Assembly: GCF_003003795.1 (NCBI RefSeq)
Contig: NZ_PVWK01000098.1
Location: 1 to 64,000, forward strand
Direction: 5' to 3'
Length of the DNA: 64,000 nucleotides
DNA from: Stenomitos frigidus ULC18
GTDB lineage: Bacteria; Cyanobacteriota; Cyanobacteriia; Leptolyngbyales; Leptolyngbyaceae
Positions 16,885 to 24,629 of this stretch are shown one piece after another (the first letter of the stretch is position 1; the number at the start of each line of letters is the position of its first letter). The notes beneath the pieces were generated by a model that did not search any database, had not been told where the DNA came from, and saw nothing but the letters and a program-made list of their open reading frames with translations. A program made the translations under genes and the position numbers.

Positions 16885-16995
16885 TTACTGCGAGAGGAAA
16901 CCAGTGATCAACAGTGGTAAGAGGATAAGCGCCGACACAATTAGAAGGAGTGTGCCTGCATCGACTTTGACCACGTTCATTTTTGGATCACTCAT
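16885..16995 (-). CDS. Small single-pass membrane peptide, 36 aa
   Basis: An ATG at 16995 opens a 36-residue frame: a polar head MSDPKMNVVKVDAG, then a continuous hydrophobic helix LLLIVSALILLPLLI (about 16-30), then TGFLSQ and a TAA at 16885. AGAGGT (17001-17006) lies at the right distance before the ATG. The composition is that of a real single-pass peptide such as the small accessory subunits of thylakoid complexes, but I cannot assign it. hisC starts 18 bases downstream. Confidence 0.65.
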   Translation of the reverse strand: MSDPKMNVVKVDAGTLLLIVSALILLPLLITGFLSQ

Positions 16996-17111
16996 CTGGC
17001 ACCTCTAGGGGGTCAGTACATTACCTTAGCCTAGAGGATTGAGACACCTTTCTCAAGGCTATCCAGGCTCAAGGCTATTCAGACTGCGAGACATTTTTAG
17101 ACAGGAAGGCT

Positions 17112-17171
17112 TTAAACAGCAGAACGCCCCTGGACGTCTTGCCGTGTTTCGACTCCAGGGGCGTTCTTCAT
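17112..17171 (-). other. Candidate 19-codon leader ORF
   Basis: On the minus strand GAGGAG (17181-17176) is followed four bases later by an ATG at 17171 and 19 codons (MKNAPGVETRQDVQGRSAV) to a TAA at 17112. The frame coincides almost exactly with the 14-bp hairpin at 17121-17167, so translation would open the hairpin. It lies ahead of the 36-residue peptide and hisC. No run of His codons, so it is not a classical his attenuator. Speculative. Confidence 0.3.
17121..17167. other. 14-bp perfect hairpin in 5' leader
   Basis: AGAACGCCCCTGGA (17121-17134) pairs perfectly with TCCAGGGGCGTTCT (17154-17167) around a 19-base loop. On neither strand does a T tract follow, so it is not a plain intrinsic terminator. 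Confidence 0.8.
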
Positions 17172-17174
17172 TGT

Positions 17175-17185
17175 ACTCCTCACAC
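17175..17185 (+). other. ACTCCTCACAC motif (Yfr1 core)
   Basis: An exact match to the 11-base single-stranded core conserved in the cyanobacterial regulatory RNA Yfr1, seven bases after the 14-bp hairpin. No terminator hairpin with a T tract follows, so a complete Yfr1 gene is not supported. On the minus strand the same bases form a strong Shine-Dalgarno sequence. Confidence 0.3.
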
Positions 17186-17192
17186 ATTCATA

Positions 17193-17222
17193 AATGTAGC
17201 ACATGTTTGCTTGAGCTGTAAA
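17193..17222 (-). promoter_or_regulatory. Candidate promoter for 36-aa peptide and hisC
   Basis: Reading the minus strand: -35 TTTACA (17222-17217), 18 bases, then -10 TACATT (17198-17193) preceded by TGC (extended -10). A transcript would begin near 17186, just before the GAGGAG and mini-ORF. The match to the housekeeping sigma consensus is fair. Confidence 0.45.
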
Positions 17223-17431
17223 CCCTGTGACGGAAATGAAAGTGGCGCTCTTGGTTGGGCGCTACGTTATCCGCAATACTGAGCGTTGAACACGTCTGTT
17301 GATAGGCATGACAGCCATTCTCGCTACTTGACTGATGCATGGCCGATGGCGCAGACGTGAGACATGGAATGATTCGACGACTCCTTCTATGAAGCGTTAT
17401 TGTTTAGAGCAGTAGACTCTAGGCGATCGCT

Positions 17432-17908
17432 ATGAACAAACCGTTGGATGTAGAGCAGTCGATCGAGCTTGCTACGCGCCTTAAAAGCAAAGCCAAAGCA
17501 CCTTTCGATAATGCGTATCGTGCTGCCCTGGCAACCACAGGTGCAACCTATGTACAGGGTTTTCTAGCGATGTCTGGCCAGCCGCACAAGCCGCTTGAGC
17601 ATAGCTGGATTGAAATGAGCGATCGGCTGATCGACCCGACTCTGCCCCATCTCAATCGATCGGCTGAAGCGCTTCACTACTTCTCGGCACACCAACTGAG
17701 TGTGAAGCAACTAAAAGCGGCGATCGAAGAAGCGAAGGAAGATTACCCCGATGACGACCCCTTGCCGATTTATGGGGCATCACCGTACGAGTACTATGGC
17801 GATTTGATGCTGGGTGGCAACGATTATGTGGCAGCGTATAACGCCGCTGCTGCCAAATGTCAGGAGCTGAAACAGGCTAAAGCAGCCTCAAATGGGCTAG
17901 AAGGCTAA
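17432..17908 (+). CDS. Conserved hypothetical protein, 158 aa
   Basis: A 158-residue soluble protein, mostly alpha-helical. It begins with SIELATRLKSKAKAPFDNAYRAAL and contains a middle segment SWIEMSDRLIDPTLPHL followed by EALHYFSAHQLSVKQLKAAIEEAKEDYPDDDPLPIYG in about residues 78-114, ending with an Ala/Lys-rich helix. No signal peptide or membrane segment. HIP1 precedes the ATG directly (GCGATCGCT). Stand-alone gene; the sequence resembles cyanobacterial hypotheticals, but I cannot assign a function. Confidence 0.7.
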   Translation: MNKPLDVEQSIELATRLKSKAKAPFDNAYRAALATTGATYVQGFLAMSGQPHKPLEHSWIEMSDRLIDPTLPHLNRSAEALHYFSAHQLSVKQLKAAIEEAKEDYPDDDPLPIYGASPYEYYGDLMLGGNDYVAAYNAAAAKCQELKQAKAASNGLEG

Positions 17909-18295
17909 GGAACACGAATTTAATCACTCCGGCATTTCCCGTAGGGGCGCACGGCCGTGCGCCCCTACCTGGAAACAATTTGTCGATTTTATTTAATCCA
18001 CGATCCTAAGGGCCATTTCGTAGTCCGTTCTCCGTGGCTTACTGAGTCTGACTTCATACAGGGGATGAGCCATCCCTGTAATTTTGCCGATCAAATTTAT
18101 AAAATCGTCCTGTTTTTTTTGATCAAGGCTGTAAAAAGAATTGAAAGGCTTGGTTGACGCTTACGGGTTCGATCAATTTTTGTGATCACATCTGACGAGA
18201 GCTGGGTGCTCTGATTTTTATAGGAGTCGATGAGTCGCGACGGTTGAAAACGTTGGAGTACAGCCAGGCTGGAGATTCGCCAGGAGCTGTTTTCT
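17909..18295. other. Intergenic region upstream of pilin gene
   Basis: This 387-base gap holds the perfect 28-bp palindrome (17941-17968), a TGTGATCACA palindrome (18181-18190) that lacks the spacer of a CRP site, and AGAGC-TGGGT-GCTCT followed by ATTTTTAT (about 18197-18222), which is a weak terminator or -10 region. Confidence 0.45.
17941..17968. repeat. 28-bp perfect palindrome, copy 2
   Basis: A perfectly self-complementary 28-mer (starts GTAGGGGCGC, centre GGCC, ends GCGCCCCTAC). The copy at 4078-4105 differs by one base. It lies 33 bases past the stop of the 158-residue gene. Confidence 0.9.
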
Positions 18296-18820
18296 GTGAA
18301 GATTGGTCAAGAGGCTTGGCCGCTGCGTGATCATCTGCGGCATCGCGATGAGGGGTTTACCTTACTTGAAGTAACGATCGTGCTGGTGATTAGCGCCATT
18401 TTGGCAGCGATCGCCTTGCCATCTTTTCTGAATCAAACCAGTAAAGCAAAGCAGGTTGAAGCAAAGATGTACCTCGGCACGCTGAATCGTGCGCAGCAGG
18501 GATATATGCTAGAACGGGCTCGCTTTGCTGCTAGTGTCAATGAGTTGGGTATTACACTTTATAACAGCCCAAACTATAGCTACTCGATTCAACTGGATGG
18601 TGGGGGTACTCAATACGCCGTTCACCATGCCAAAGCACTGAGTGCAAGCCTGAGACCTTATGTTGGCATGGCAGCAGTCGCTCAGGACAGCGCGGGTAAT
18701 GCCAGAATCGACACTGTTTTATGTGAATCAAAAACAGCCCAGCAAGGGAAGGCTGATCAGCCAGTGCTCGCTCCTACGGCAGTAGATTGCGCTAACACTA
18801 CGGAACCTGTCGGTCAGTAA
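18296..18820 (+). CDS. Type IV pilin-like prepilin
   Basis: A 174-residue prepilin of the PilA/GspH type. The basic leader ends at Gly20; prepilin peptidase would cut before Phe21 in EGFTLLEVTIVLVI, and the mature Glu5 (Glu25) is present. The hydrophobic helix runs to about residue 45, followed by a helical spine (KAKQVEAKMYLGTLNRAQQ) and a globular C-terminal region with two cysteines (143 and 165) placed for a D-region disulfide. It is either a pilus subunit for motility/adhesion/DNA uptake or a minor pilin. The start is GTG at 18296 with AGGAG nine bases upstream. No other pil genes are near. Confidence 0.9.
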   Translation: MKIGQEAWPLRDHLRHRDEGFTLLEVTIVLVISAILAAIALPSFLNQTSKAKQVEAKMYLGTLNRAQQGYMLERARFAASVNELGITLYNSPNYSYSIQLDGGGTQYAVHHAKALSASLRPYVGMAAVAQDSAGNARIDTVLCESKTAQQGKADQPVLAPTAVDCANTTEPVGQ

Positions 18821-18868
18821 GGTATGGCTGAACGCCACTCATGGCTCTACATTTGCTGGAACTTCTCG

Positions 18869-19936
18869 TTATGCCTGCGATTGGCGTGCTGTTTTCCAGA
18901 CTTGCCAGCCGATGAAGCTTAAAAGTACCGTTGCGCCGATCGCATAACCCAGTCCACTTGGCATCCCAGAAACCGCCAGTGCTAACGTTCCAGCCCAGAG
19001 CGTTAACGAATAGATGAACAATACCGTCAGACGTTGCGATAACCCAGCTTGCAGCAAGCGATGGTGTAAATGACGTTTGTCAGCCACAAAGGGCGACTTC
19101 CCACGCCTCAAGCGATCCAAAATAACAGCCGACATATCTAAAATGGGAACCGCCAGAATGAGGTAAGGCAGCACAACCGCCACCGTTAACGCGACTGTTG
19201 TCACTCCTTTCACCAGCCCAATAATCCCAATGCCTGCCAACGAAAACCCCATGAAGTAGGCGCCGCCATCGCCCATAAAAATCTGAGCCGGATTAAAGTT
19301 ATAGCGGAGAAAGCCCAGCGCCCCACCTGCCAATGCAGCTGCAATCAACGCGGCAGCCGGCTGCTTCATAAAGAGGCAGACAATAAACATGACGACAGCC
19401 GCAATGCCACTTACCCCTGCAGCCAGACCGTCGAGACCATCAATCCAATTAATGGCATTTGCCATACCCACCAGCCAGACGATCGTAATCGGTAGGCTCA
19501 CCCAATCGGGCAACGACACAAGACCGACCGTTGGGATGGTCAGAAAATCAATCTGAACGCCAACTTTCCAGGCAAGCCCTGCCACGATCGCTTGCAAAAT
19601 CAGGCGGGTAATGGGAGATAAGCTAAAAAGATCATCGGCAAGCCCAATCAAAAAGAAGGCTAAGGCACCGATTGTCACCCCCCACACTTCGTATTCTTTG
19701 TCAGGCGGCAGCACCCCAAAGCCACCTGTCCACCAGACAATTAACAGCCCCGCTAAGGTACCCAAAAAGATCGAAATGCCACCGAGACGAACCATCGGGT
19801 GCTTGTGAATCTTTCTACCACCTGGTTTGTCAAAATGTCCGCTCTTGAGACCGACTTTTTTGACGATCGGGGTTGCCAGGAGAACAACCGCTAAAGAAAC
19901 CAAAAAGGCGATGAGGTTATACAGAGGATCAGGCAT
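18869..19936 (-). CDS. Polyprenyl-phosphate glycosyl-1-phosphate transferase (WecA/TagO/MraY family)
   Basis: A 355-residue polytopic membrane enzyme that transfers a sugar 1-phosphate from a UDP-sugar to undecaprenyl phosphate, the first step in making O-antigen, wall or exopolysaccharide lipid carriers. Motifs in order: DKPGGRKIHKHP (36-47), DD at 101-102, NAINWIDGLDGLAAG (160-174), MGDGG (221-225) and the cytosolic His motif DKRHLHHRLL (286-295). These fit the WecA/TagO branch better than MraY of peptidoglycan synthesis. About ten transmembrane helices. Convergent with the pilin gene; candidate palindromic operator 107 bases upstream at 20043-20060. Confidence 0.93.
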   Translation of the reverse strand: MPDPLYNLIAFLVSLAVVLLATPIVKKVGLKSGHFDKPGGRKIHKHPMVRLGGISIFLGTLAGLLIVWWTGGFGVLPPDKEYEVWGVTIGALAFFLIGLADDLFSLSPITRLILQAIVAGLAWKVGVQIDFLTIPTVGLVSLPDWVSLPITIVWLVGMANAINWIDGLDGLAAGVSGIAAVVMFIVCLFMKQPAAALIAAALAGGALGFLRYNFNPAQIFMGDGGAYFMGFSLAGIGIIGLVKGVTTVALTVAVVLPYLILAVPILDMSAVILDRLRRGKSPFVADKRHLHHRLLQAGLSQRLTVLFIYSLTLWAGTLALAVSGMPSGLGYAIGATVLLSFIGWQVWKTARQSQA

Positions 19937-20487
19937 CTGGATGGGTAAGTCGAGGATAAGCGACAGGCAGAGTGTACTACACTTCAGATAATAGTTAGCA
20001 AAGAGTTGGCAATCTCACTTCGTTGGGAGTGAATGAAGCTCCTTAAGCGTATACGCTTAAAATGAAATCGAGCTGAGTTTAAAGCGCTTAAACCGTGTTT
20101 GGATGAGACTTTAAATCTCTGGCTGCAAACCTAACGCTTCAGTGGACGGCATTGGCATTAGGATTGGTATTGCTCCTAACATCGATCGACGCGTTCCCCT
20201 GTACCTGCTCCGCTTGCGGTTATGACTAGAAGCAAGCGTTGCTCTAATGCCTTATACACCCACAAGCAGTCTTGACCGGGAACTGTGGCAGACACAAACG
20301 TTTATGTTCGTATGTTTGCCTCGTTCAAGAGCGATCGCGTTATAGTTCTTTTGTACTAAAATATAGTCTGCCTGCTGGGTAGCACCACGACTACTGGTGG
20401 AAACCAGTCTGTCTGTCAGCTTTCCTTGACGGTGTTTCAACGGTTAACCGCGATCTTGACAGGAGGCTCGCACGGAGCCGGGCACCT
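19937..20487. other. Divergent intergenic region, 551 bases
   Basis: Between the WecA-like gene and a plus-strand membrane protein gene. It contains the 18-bp palindrome at 20043-20060, an AAGCGCTT core at 20082-20089, and an AT-rich patch (AAAATATAGT near 20357) that may hold a -10. No gene seen; the 62-codon frame at 20252-20440 is unsupported. Confidence 0.45.
20043..20060. promoter_or_regulatory. Perfect 18-bp palindrome (candidate operator)
   Basis: TTAAGCGTATACGCTTAA is fully self-complementary; 21 bases on, a related AAAGCGCTTAAA half repeats the AAGCG/CGCTT theme. It is 107 bases upstream of the WecA-like gene. The regulator is unknown. Confidence 0.4.
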
Positions 20488-21165
20488 ATGACTAAACTCT
20501 TACGTACCGCGATAGACAATGCAGGCAGTAATCTAGTGCGCTATGCCGTTATCTTCGGCGCTACCTTATGCCTGGTAGGAGTGGTTTCTACGCTTGTGCA
20601 GACACTGCTGCCATTGCTTCAAATACTGGTGCCACTGCTGGCCGTTTGGTGGCTCTGGCAACGTTATCGCAAGGTTCAAAACCGTCAGCAAAAACACTTA
20701 CACACAACCTTTTATCGTCTGTTGCAAGAACATCAGGGACGCATGACCCTGCTCGATTTTGCAATGACTGCGGAGATACCCGCGATCGCCGCTCGTTATT
20801 ATCTTGACAACCGAGCCAAAGAATTCGCTGCCCGTTTTGAAGTCACAGAACAAGGCGATGTCGTTTACGTCTTCTCAACGCTGCAATTTTCTCGCATGCA
20901 GCCTAGCCCTACAGCAACGCCTGTGGCCAGTGAAGACAGTATGAATGAGTTGCAGCGTTCCAAGGCATTAAGTCAGGCTGAACTTGCCAAACGATTGGGT
21001 GTGGCGGCAAAAACAGTTAGCCGCAAGAAGCACTTGTCTACGCTCAGCGATTGGACTCAAACGCGTGATCCCAACGGCGTAAGTTGGTCTTATGACGCTC
21101 AAGCGCAACGCTTTTTTCCAGTGAGCGATCGTCCATCGGCACAGTCTGAAACAGAACATCGCTGA
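20488..21165 (+). CDS. Membrane-anchored hypothetical protein with winged-helix-like and HTH-like parts
   Basis: A 225-residue protein. Residues 18-55 contain two hydrophobic segments (VRYAVIFGATLCLVGVV; LLPLLQILVPLLAVWWLW). The middle (TTFYRLLQEHQGRMTLLDFAMTAEIPAIAARYYLD in about 78-112) reads like a winged-helix domain, and the C-terminal ALSQAELAKRLGVAAKTVSRKK (about 164-185) looks like a helix-turn-helix. It could be a membrane-bound regulator. GGAGGC occurs upstream, but the spacing to the ATG is long. Neighbours give no functional hint. The family appears cyanobacterial; no name known to me. Confidence 0.65.
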   Translation: MTKLLRTAIDNAGSNLVRYAVIFGATLCLVGVVSTLVQTLLPLLQILVPLLAVWWLWQRYRKVQNRQQKHLHTTFYRLLQEHQGRMTLLDFAMTAEIPAIAARYYLDNRAKEFAARFEVTEQGDVVYVFSTLQFSRMQPSPTATPVASEDSMNELQRSKALSQAELAKRLGVAAKTVSRKKHLSTLSDWTQTRDPNGVSWSYDAQAQRFFPVSDRPSAQSETEHR

Positions 21166-21364
21166 TTAAGCAAAACGCTGGCAAAACCTGCCCGTATCCA
21201 ACGGTAAATTTTTGCTTGGAAATCTCCTGAGTTGTCAGTTGGAAATGACCTTCCACGCCCCACAATCATACTCACAGGTTCTAAACTTTCCAGCGCGATC
21301 GTTAGGGTGACTACGTGCGGGTGAGCAACGGAGCCATCAGCCTTGCAGGACGTTTCTCAGTCAA

Positions 21365-21898
21365 TCAGGGTTGAAACTTGAGCTGACCAGAATGAATCAC
21401 GCCCATTTCGCCACAGGCATCGGTGTAGTACCAGGCACCAACGGTGCCATAGGTGTGAATGGTTCGGCGCTCTCGGATCGCGCATAAAACCTTGCCATTC
21501 GGTGCGGTTCTGACATTGGAGGGTGGGTCGAAGACGGTGGCGATGTTGTTGCTAGACGGTCTGCGCCCCTGATAACCACAGACAACCGTCAGCATCTGCT
21601 GGGTGGCTGACGACTGCGGGCGATTCCGTTGACGTTCTGGAAACGTGACCCAGGAGCCATCTTGGCAGTTTGCCTGGCTCTGGATGCGTTCTTGCCCTAG
21701 ATAGTAGACAAAGTCCACACTTTTAGCACTGGCTCTGGTAATCGAGCACAGGTCTACATTCAGGCTTTGCCCACCCACTGCTTGCCCCGCATAGTAGTTA
21801 CAGGATTGTGCCACGATCGGCTGTAACGGTACTACTGCACCCGTTACTAGACCAATGACCATTAAGGCAGGCATGACTTGAGTAACCGTAGCCTTCAC
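21365..21898 (-). CDS. Secreted Cys-rich hypothetical protein with SH3-like end
   Basis: Exported protein: a GTG start at 21898 (VKATVTQVMPALMV...), with GAGGTG (21905-21910) six bases upstream, gives a 177-residue precursor whose signal peptide ends near PIVAQS. The longer frame to 21946 adds 16 residues without a better ribosome site. The mature part has six cysteines and two halves: an N-terminal GQSLNVDLCSI/VDFVYYLG segment and a C-terminal bacterial-SH3-like segment (PSNVRTAPNGKVLCAI... AWYYTDACGEMGVIHSGQL). Likely periplasmic; function unknown. Confidence 0.65.
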   Translation of the reverse strand: MKATVTQVMPALMVIGLVTGAVVPLQPIVAQSCNYYAGQAVGGQSLNVDLCSITRASAKSVDFVYYLGQERIQSQANCQDGSWVTFPERQRNRPQSSATQQMLTVVCGYQGRRPSSNNIATVFDPPSNVRTAPNGKVLCAIRERRTIHTYGTVGAWYYTDACGEMGVIHSGQLKFQP

Positions 21899-22346
21899 TA
21901 TAAACACCTCATTGACTGGCTGCTCAAAACCGAAAAAGCGACCCATACAGGATCAAGTCGTTGAGAAAGACGGCTGTGCCTGATGTGATTATCGCTGTGC
22001 GATCGCCTGCGTCAGTCATAGCCTGCTTCCTCCATGAGTGCCTACTGCCTGACTGTATTCTTTACATATTCAACGCGATGTGCAACTAATTTGCCCTCAT
22101 CCCAACCCTTCTCCTTGGGGAGAAGGGCTTTCGGACTTTTCTGGTTCCCTCTCCTGCTGGGAGAGGGCTAGGGAGAGGGCAGTCTTGGCAGACGTTTCAG
22201 GAAAGTCGCACGTCGCGTTATTCACCTAACTTTTAAGTCCTCAAAAGCAGGTACGCCAATTTTATGTGCAGGCAAGAAAGCATCGAGCACAATGAGAGGA
22301 ACCAAACGCAAGCATATGCAAATGAGCCTTCATCGACGGCCTTCCA
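21899..22346. other. Divergent intergenic region with inverted repeats
   Basis: Contains the double-hairpin repeat at 22094-22180. Nothing else recognised; no gene. Confidence 0.4.
22094..22180. repeat. REP-like double hairpin
   Basis: CCCTTCTCC-TT-GG-GGAGAAGGG (22106-22127) followed by CCCTCTCC...GGGAGAGGG (22147-22167) and a further GGGAGAGGG. Two C-rich/G-rich hairpins in tandem are typical of a cyanobacterial intergenic repeat. No T tract. Confidence 0.6.
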
Positions 22347-23033
22347 ATGATTAGCGATTTCTTTCTTCAAAGCAGGCTGCTGACTTCTGGATTGGTGCTA
22401 GCTTTCTTTGCGCTCTGTCTCGTACTCAAAGCTGATTTTTGGCTACTCTTCCCCGCCCTCGCTCTACCCGTTGTCCTCACATGGCTTCTGTGGCTGTTGA
22501 GTACCCTCTTTTTCGGTGGTGCCTTCAATCAACTAGGAGTTCGACCGCGTCAACTTAATGGCGTATGGGGCATTCTCTTGGCTCCTGTACTGCATAACCA
22601 TGCCAGGGCAGATGAAGCCCAGCATCTCGTTGGTAATACAGTCGCCTTCTTGAGTTTTGGTGGCTTTATTGTTATGCCCAGAGGCCTTGCTGACTTTCTC
22701 CTCATTACGGCTGTTGTGGCGCTCAGTAGTGGCTGTTTTACCTGGCTTTGCGGTCGTGAAGGTTCCAATCATATCGGCGCGAGTGGCATCCTTTATGGAT
22801 ACTTCGGCTTCCTACTGCTGCGTGGCTTCTACGAGCATCAGGTCGCCGCAATTTTACTTTCGATGCTCATGATGGCTTTCTACAGTCCGCTGCTGCTGGG
22901 GATTTTTCCACAAAATGAACGGATCTCTTGGGAAATGCATTTCGGTGGCTTTGTGGGTGGTTTAGCAACCGCTTGCTACTTCAATACGATTCAAGCCAAC
23001 GCTAAATCACTACTGCCAACGTTTTTGCCATAG
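22347..23033 (+). CDS. Rhomboid family intramembrane serine protease
   Basis: A 228-residue six-helix membrane protein with the rhomboid catalytic dyad: Ser146 in NHIGASGILYGYFG and His198 in WEMHFGGFVGGL. The HLVGN motif (93-97) supplies the oxyanion-side His/Asn. It cleaves transmembrane substrates within the cytoplasmic or thylakoid membrane; the substrate is unknown. The first 60 residues contain two helices before the L1-loop region, consistent with a basic bacterial rhomboid. The histidine-kinase pseudogene lies downstream, so the 3' side is a site of decay, but the rhomboid frame is intact. Confidence 0.92.
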   Translation: MISDFFLQSRLLTSGLVLAFFALCLVLKADFWLLFPALALPVVLTWLLWLLSTLFFGGAFNQLGVRPRQLNGVWGILLAPVLHNHARADEAQHLVGNTVAFLSFGGFIVMPRGLADFLLITAVVALSSGCFTWLCGREGSNHIGASGILYGYFGFLLLRGFYEHQVAAILLSMLMMAFYSPLLLGIFPQNERISWEMHFGGFVGGLATACYFNTIQANAKSLLPTFLP

Positions 23034-23212
23034 TAAGCGTATGCGTCAGCAGCGGTAATGGGCGTTTGCGATCGCTCTTCGCCCCATATGAAGCTCAGAA
23101 ACCTGAAGCTGCCGACTTAATAAACTAATGAAGTGGCAGCGGTTCAGGCTGTTCTTAAGGGCACAATACAAGCTGTACCAGCAGGCGGCAAGCCTTGGGT
23201 TTGTAGTGAAGT

Positions 23213-24566
23213 ATGGTTATCAGCGCAACCGCTCTTACCGCCTCTGAATTGAAAGCTGCGATCGTCCGCGATCCTCTAACGGCCTCACCAGAGGCGACAG
23301 TGATGGAGGCAATCGCTCGAATGAGCGGCCCGCGCTACCCGCCTCAAGGATGAATTTCTTGCCAACATGAGTCATGAACTCCGCACGCCCCTTAACGCGA
23401 TTCTGGGCATGCCGAAGGGCTCCAAGAACAAGTCTTTGGCCCGATCAACGCAGGACAGCGCAAAGCCTTGCAAACGGTTGAGCGGAGCGGCATCCATCTG
23501 CTGGAGTTAATCAGTGAATTCTGGATGTCGCCAAAATTGAAGCTGGACAGATGGAACTGGACTGCACCGCCATTTCAGTAACGCATCTCTGCCAATCCAG
23601 TCTCGCGTTTGTCAAACAGCAGGCACTCCAAAAGCGCATTCAGCTTCAGGTCAAGTTGCCATCCTCGCTCCCCGATCTACTGGTGGATGAACGCCGCATT
23701 CGCCAGGTGCTCATTAACCTGCTCAATAATGCCGTCAAATTTACCCCAGACGGGGGAGGCGTTACCCTCGAAGCGGCTCAAGGTTCACTGGAATACTACC
23801 GAGCCTGCTCCGCAAGAGTTTCTACGCCTTGCCGTCAGCGATACAGGAATTGGTATCTCGCCAGAGAACAGTCAACGCCTGTTTCAGCCCTTTAAATTGA
23901 TAGCGCTTTGAACCGTCAATATGCGGGTACAGGCTTAGGATTAGCGTTGGTGAAGCAAGTCGTTGAACTCCACGGCGGTAGGGTGGGACTCACCAGTCAA
24001 CTGGGTTGGGGCAGTTCCTTCACGATCGACTTACCCTGTACGTCCAGTGTGGTGTTCTCACTGCAAACACCCGCTGGTGATCAACCTGTCGTATGTCTGG
24101 GTCAGGATGTTCCTACCGACGAAACGGTTCGCCAAACACCCCTCATTTTGCTAGTCGAAGATAACGAAGCCAATATCAGTACGGTTTCTAGCTACCTCAG
24201 AGCGAAAGGCTATCGTCTTCTCTTAGCCACGCATGGACAAGCCGCGATTGACCTTGCTACCACTCACCAGCCCGACTTGATTTTGATGGATATTCAAATG
24301 CCAGGTATGGATGGGCTCACAGCCACGAGGCAGATTCGCCGGGCGGTGCCTCGATTCAGATTGCCGATTTGGGACCAGGCGTGCCGGATGACTTACGGCA
24401 GAAGATTTTTGAGAAATATGAAGTTGGCACCTTCATGCAAAATGTCTCCCAGATAGGGCTGGGGGTAGCTTTCTGCAAAATGGTTGTTGAGGCACACGAC
24501 AGTGAAATCAGCGTGAAAAATAACCAGCCCAGAGGCTCTATTTTTGAAATTATCTTGCCTCAATAA
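23213..24566 (+). pseudogene. Decayed hybrid histidine kinase (CBS start / HisKA / HATPase / receiver / second HATPase end)
   Basis: A chain of kinase pieces in broken frames. 23213: ATG and a CBS-type opening ([25 protein letters not shown]). Near 23333 it jumps to a HisKA box ([21 protein letters not shown] at about 23346-23405), so the middle has been deleted. Then comes an H/N-box region in one frame (LLVDERRIRQVLINLLNNAVKF, 23551-23780), a frameshift, G-boxes (DTGIGISPE, GTGLGLALVKQVVELHGG) and a receiver domain (LILLVEDNEANI ... ILMDIQMPGMDG, to about 24340). It is joined out of frame to the C-terminal HATPase end of another kinase (PGVPDDLRQKIFEKYEVG ... FEIILPQ, 24345-24566). At least four lesions; not functional. 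Confidence 0.92.
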
Positions 24567-24629
24567 TCTCAGCCCCTTTTGTTTGAGCCCTCCAAGCTCC
24601 AACTAATTCTGGGAGACGATCGCGGCACC

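Larger units (their letters stand above)
16996..17431. other. Intergenic region with structured leader
   Basis: The region between the 36-residue peptide gene (minus) and the 158-residue gene (plus) holds a 14-bp hairpin (17121-17167), a minus-strand mini-ORF, an 11-base Yfr1-like motif and a candidate minus-strand promoter, each listed separately. The rest (17223-17431) shows nothing recognisable. Confidence 0.5.

Noticed and set aside
17121-17222. Complete Yfr1 sRNA gene on the plus strand
   Set aside because: The 5' hairpin and 11-base core are there, but no 3' terminator hairpin with T tract follows and no clear plus-strand promoter was seen; kept only as a finding.
18181-18190. CRP-like site TGTGATCACA upstream of the pilin gene
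   Set aside because: A CRP site needs TGTGA and TCACA separated by six bases; here they abut, so it is only a short palindrome.
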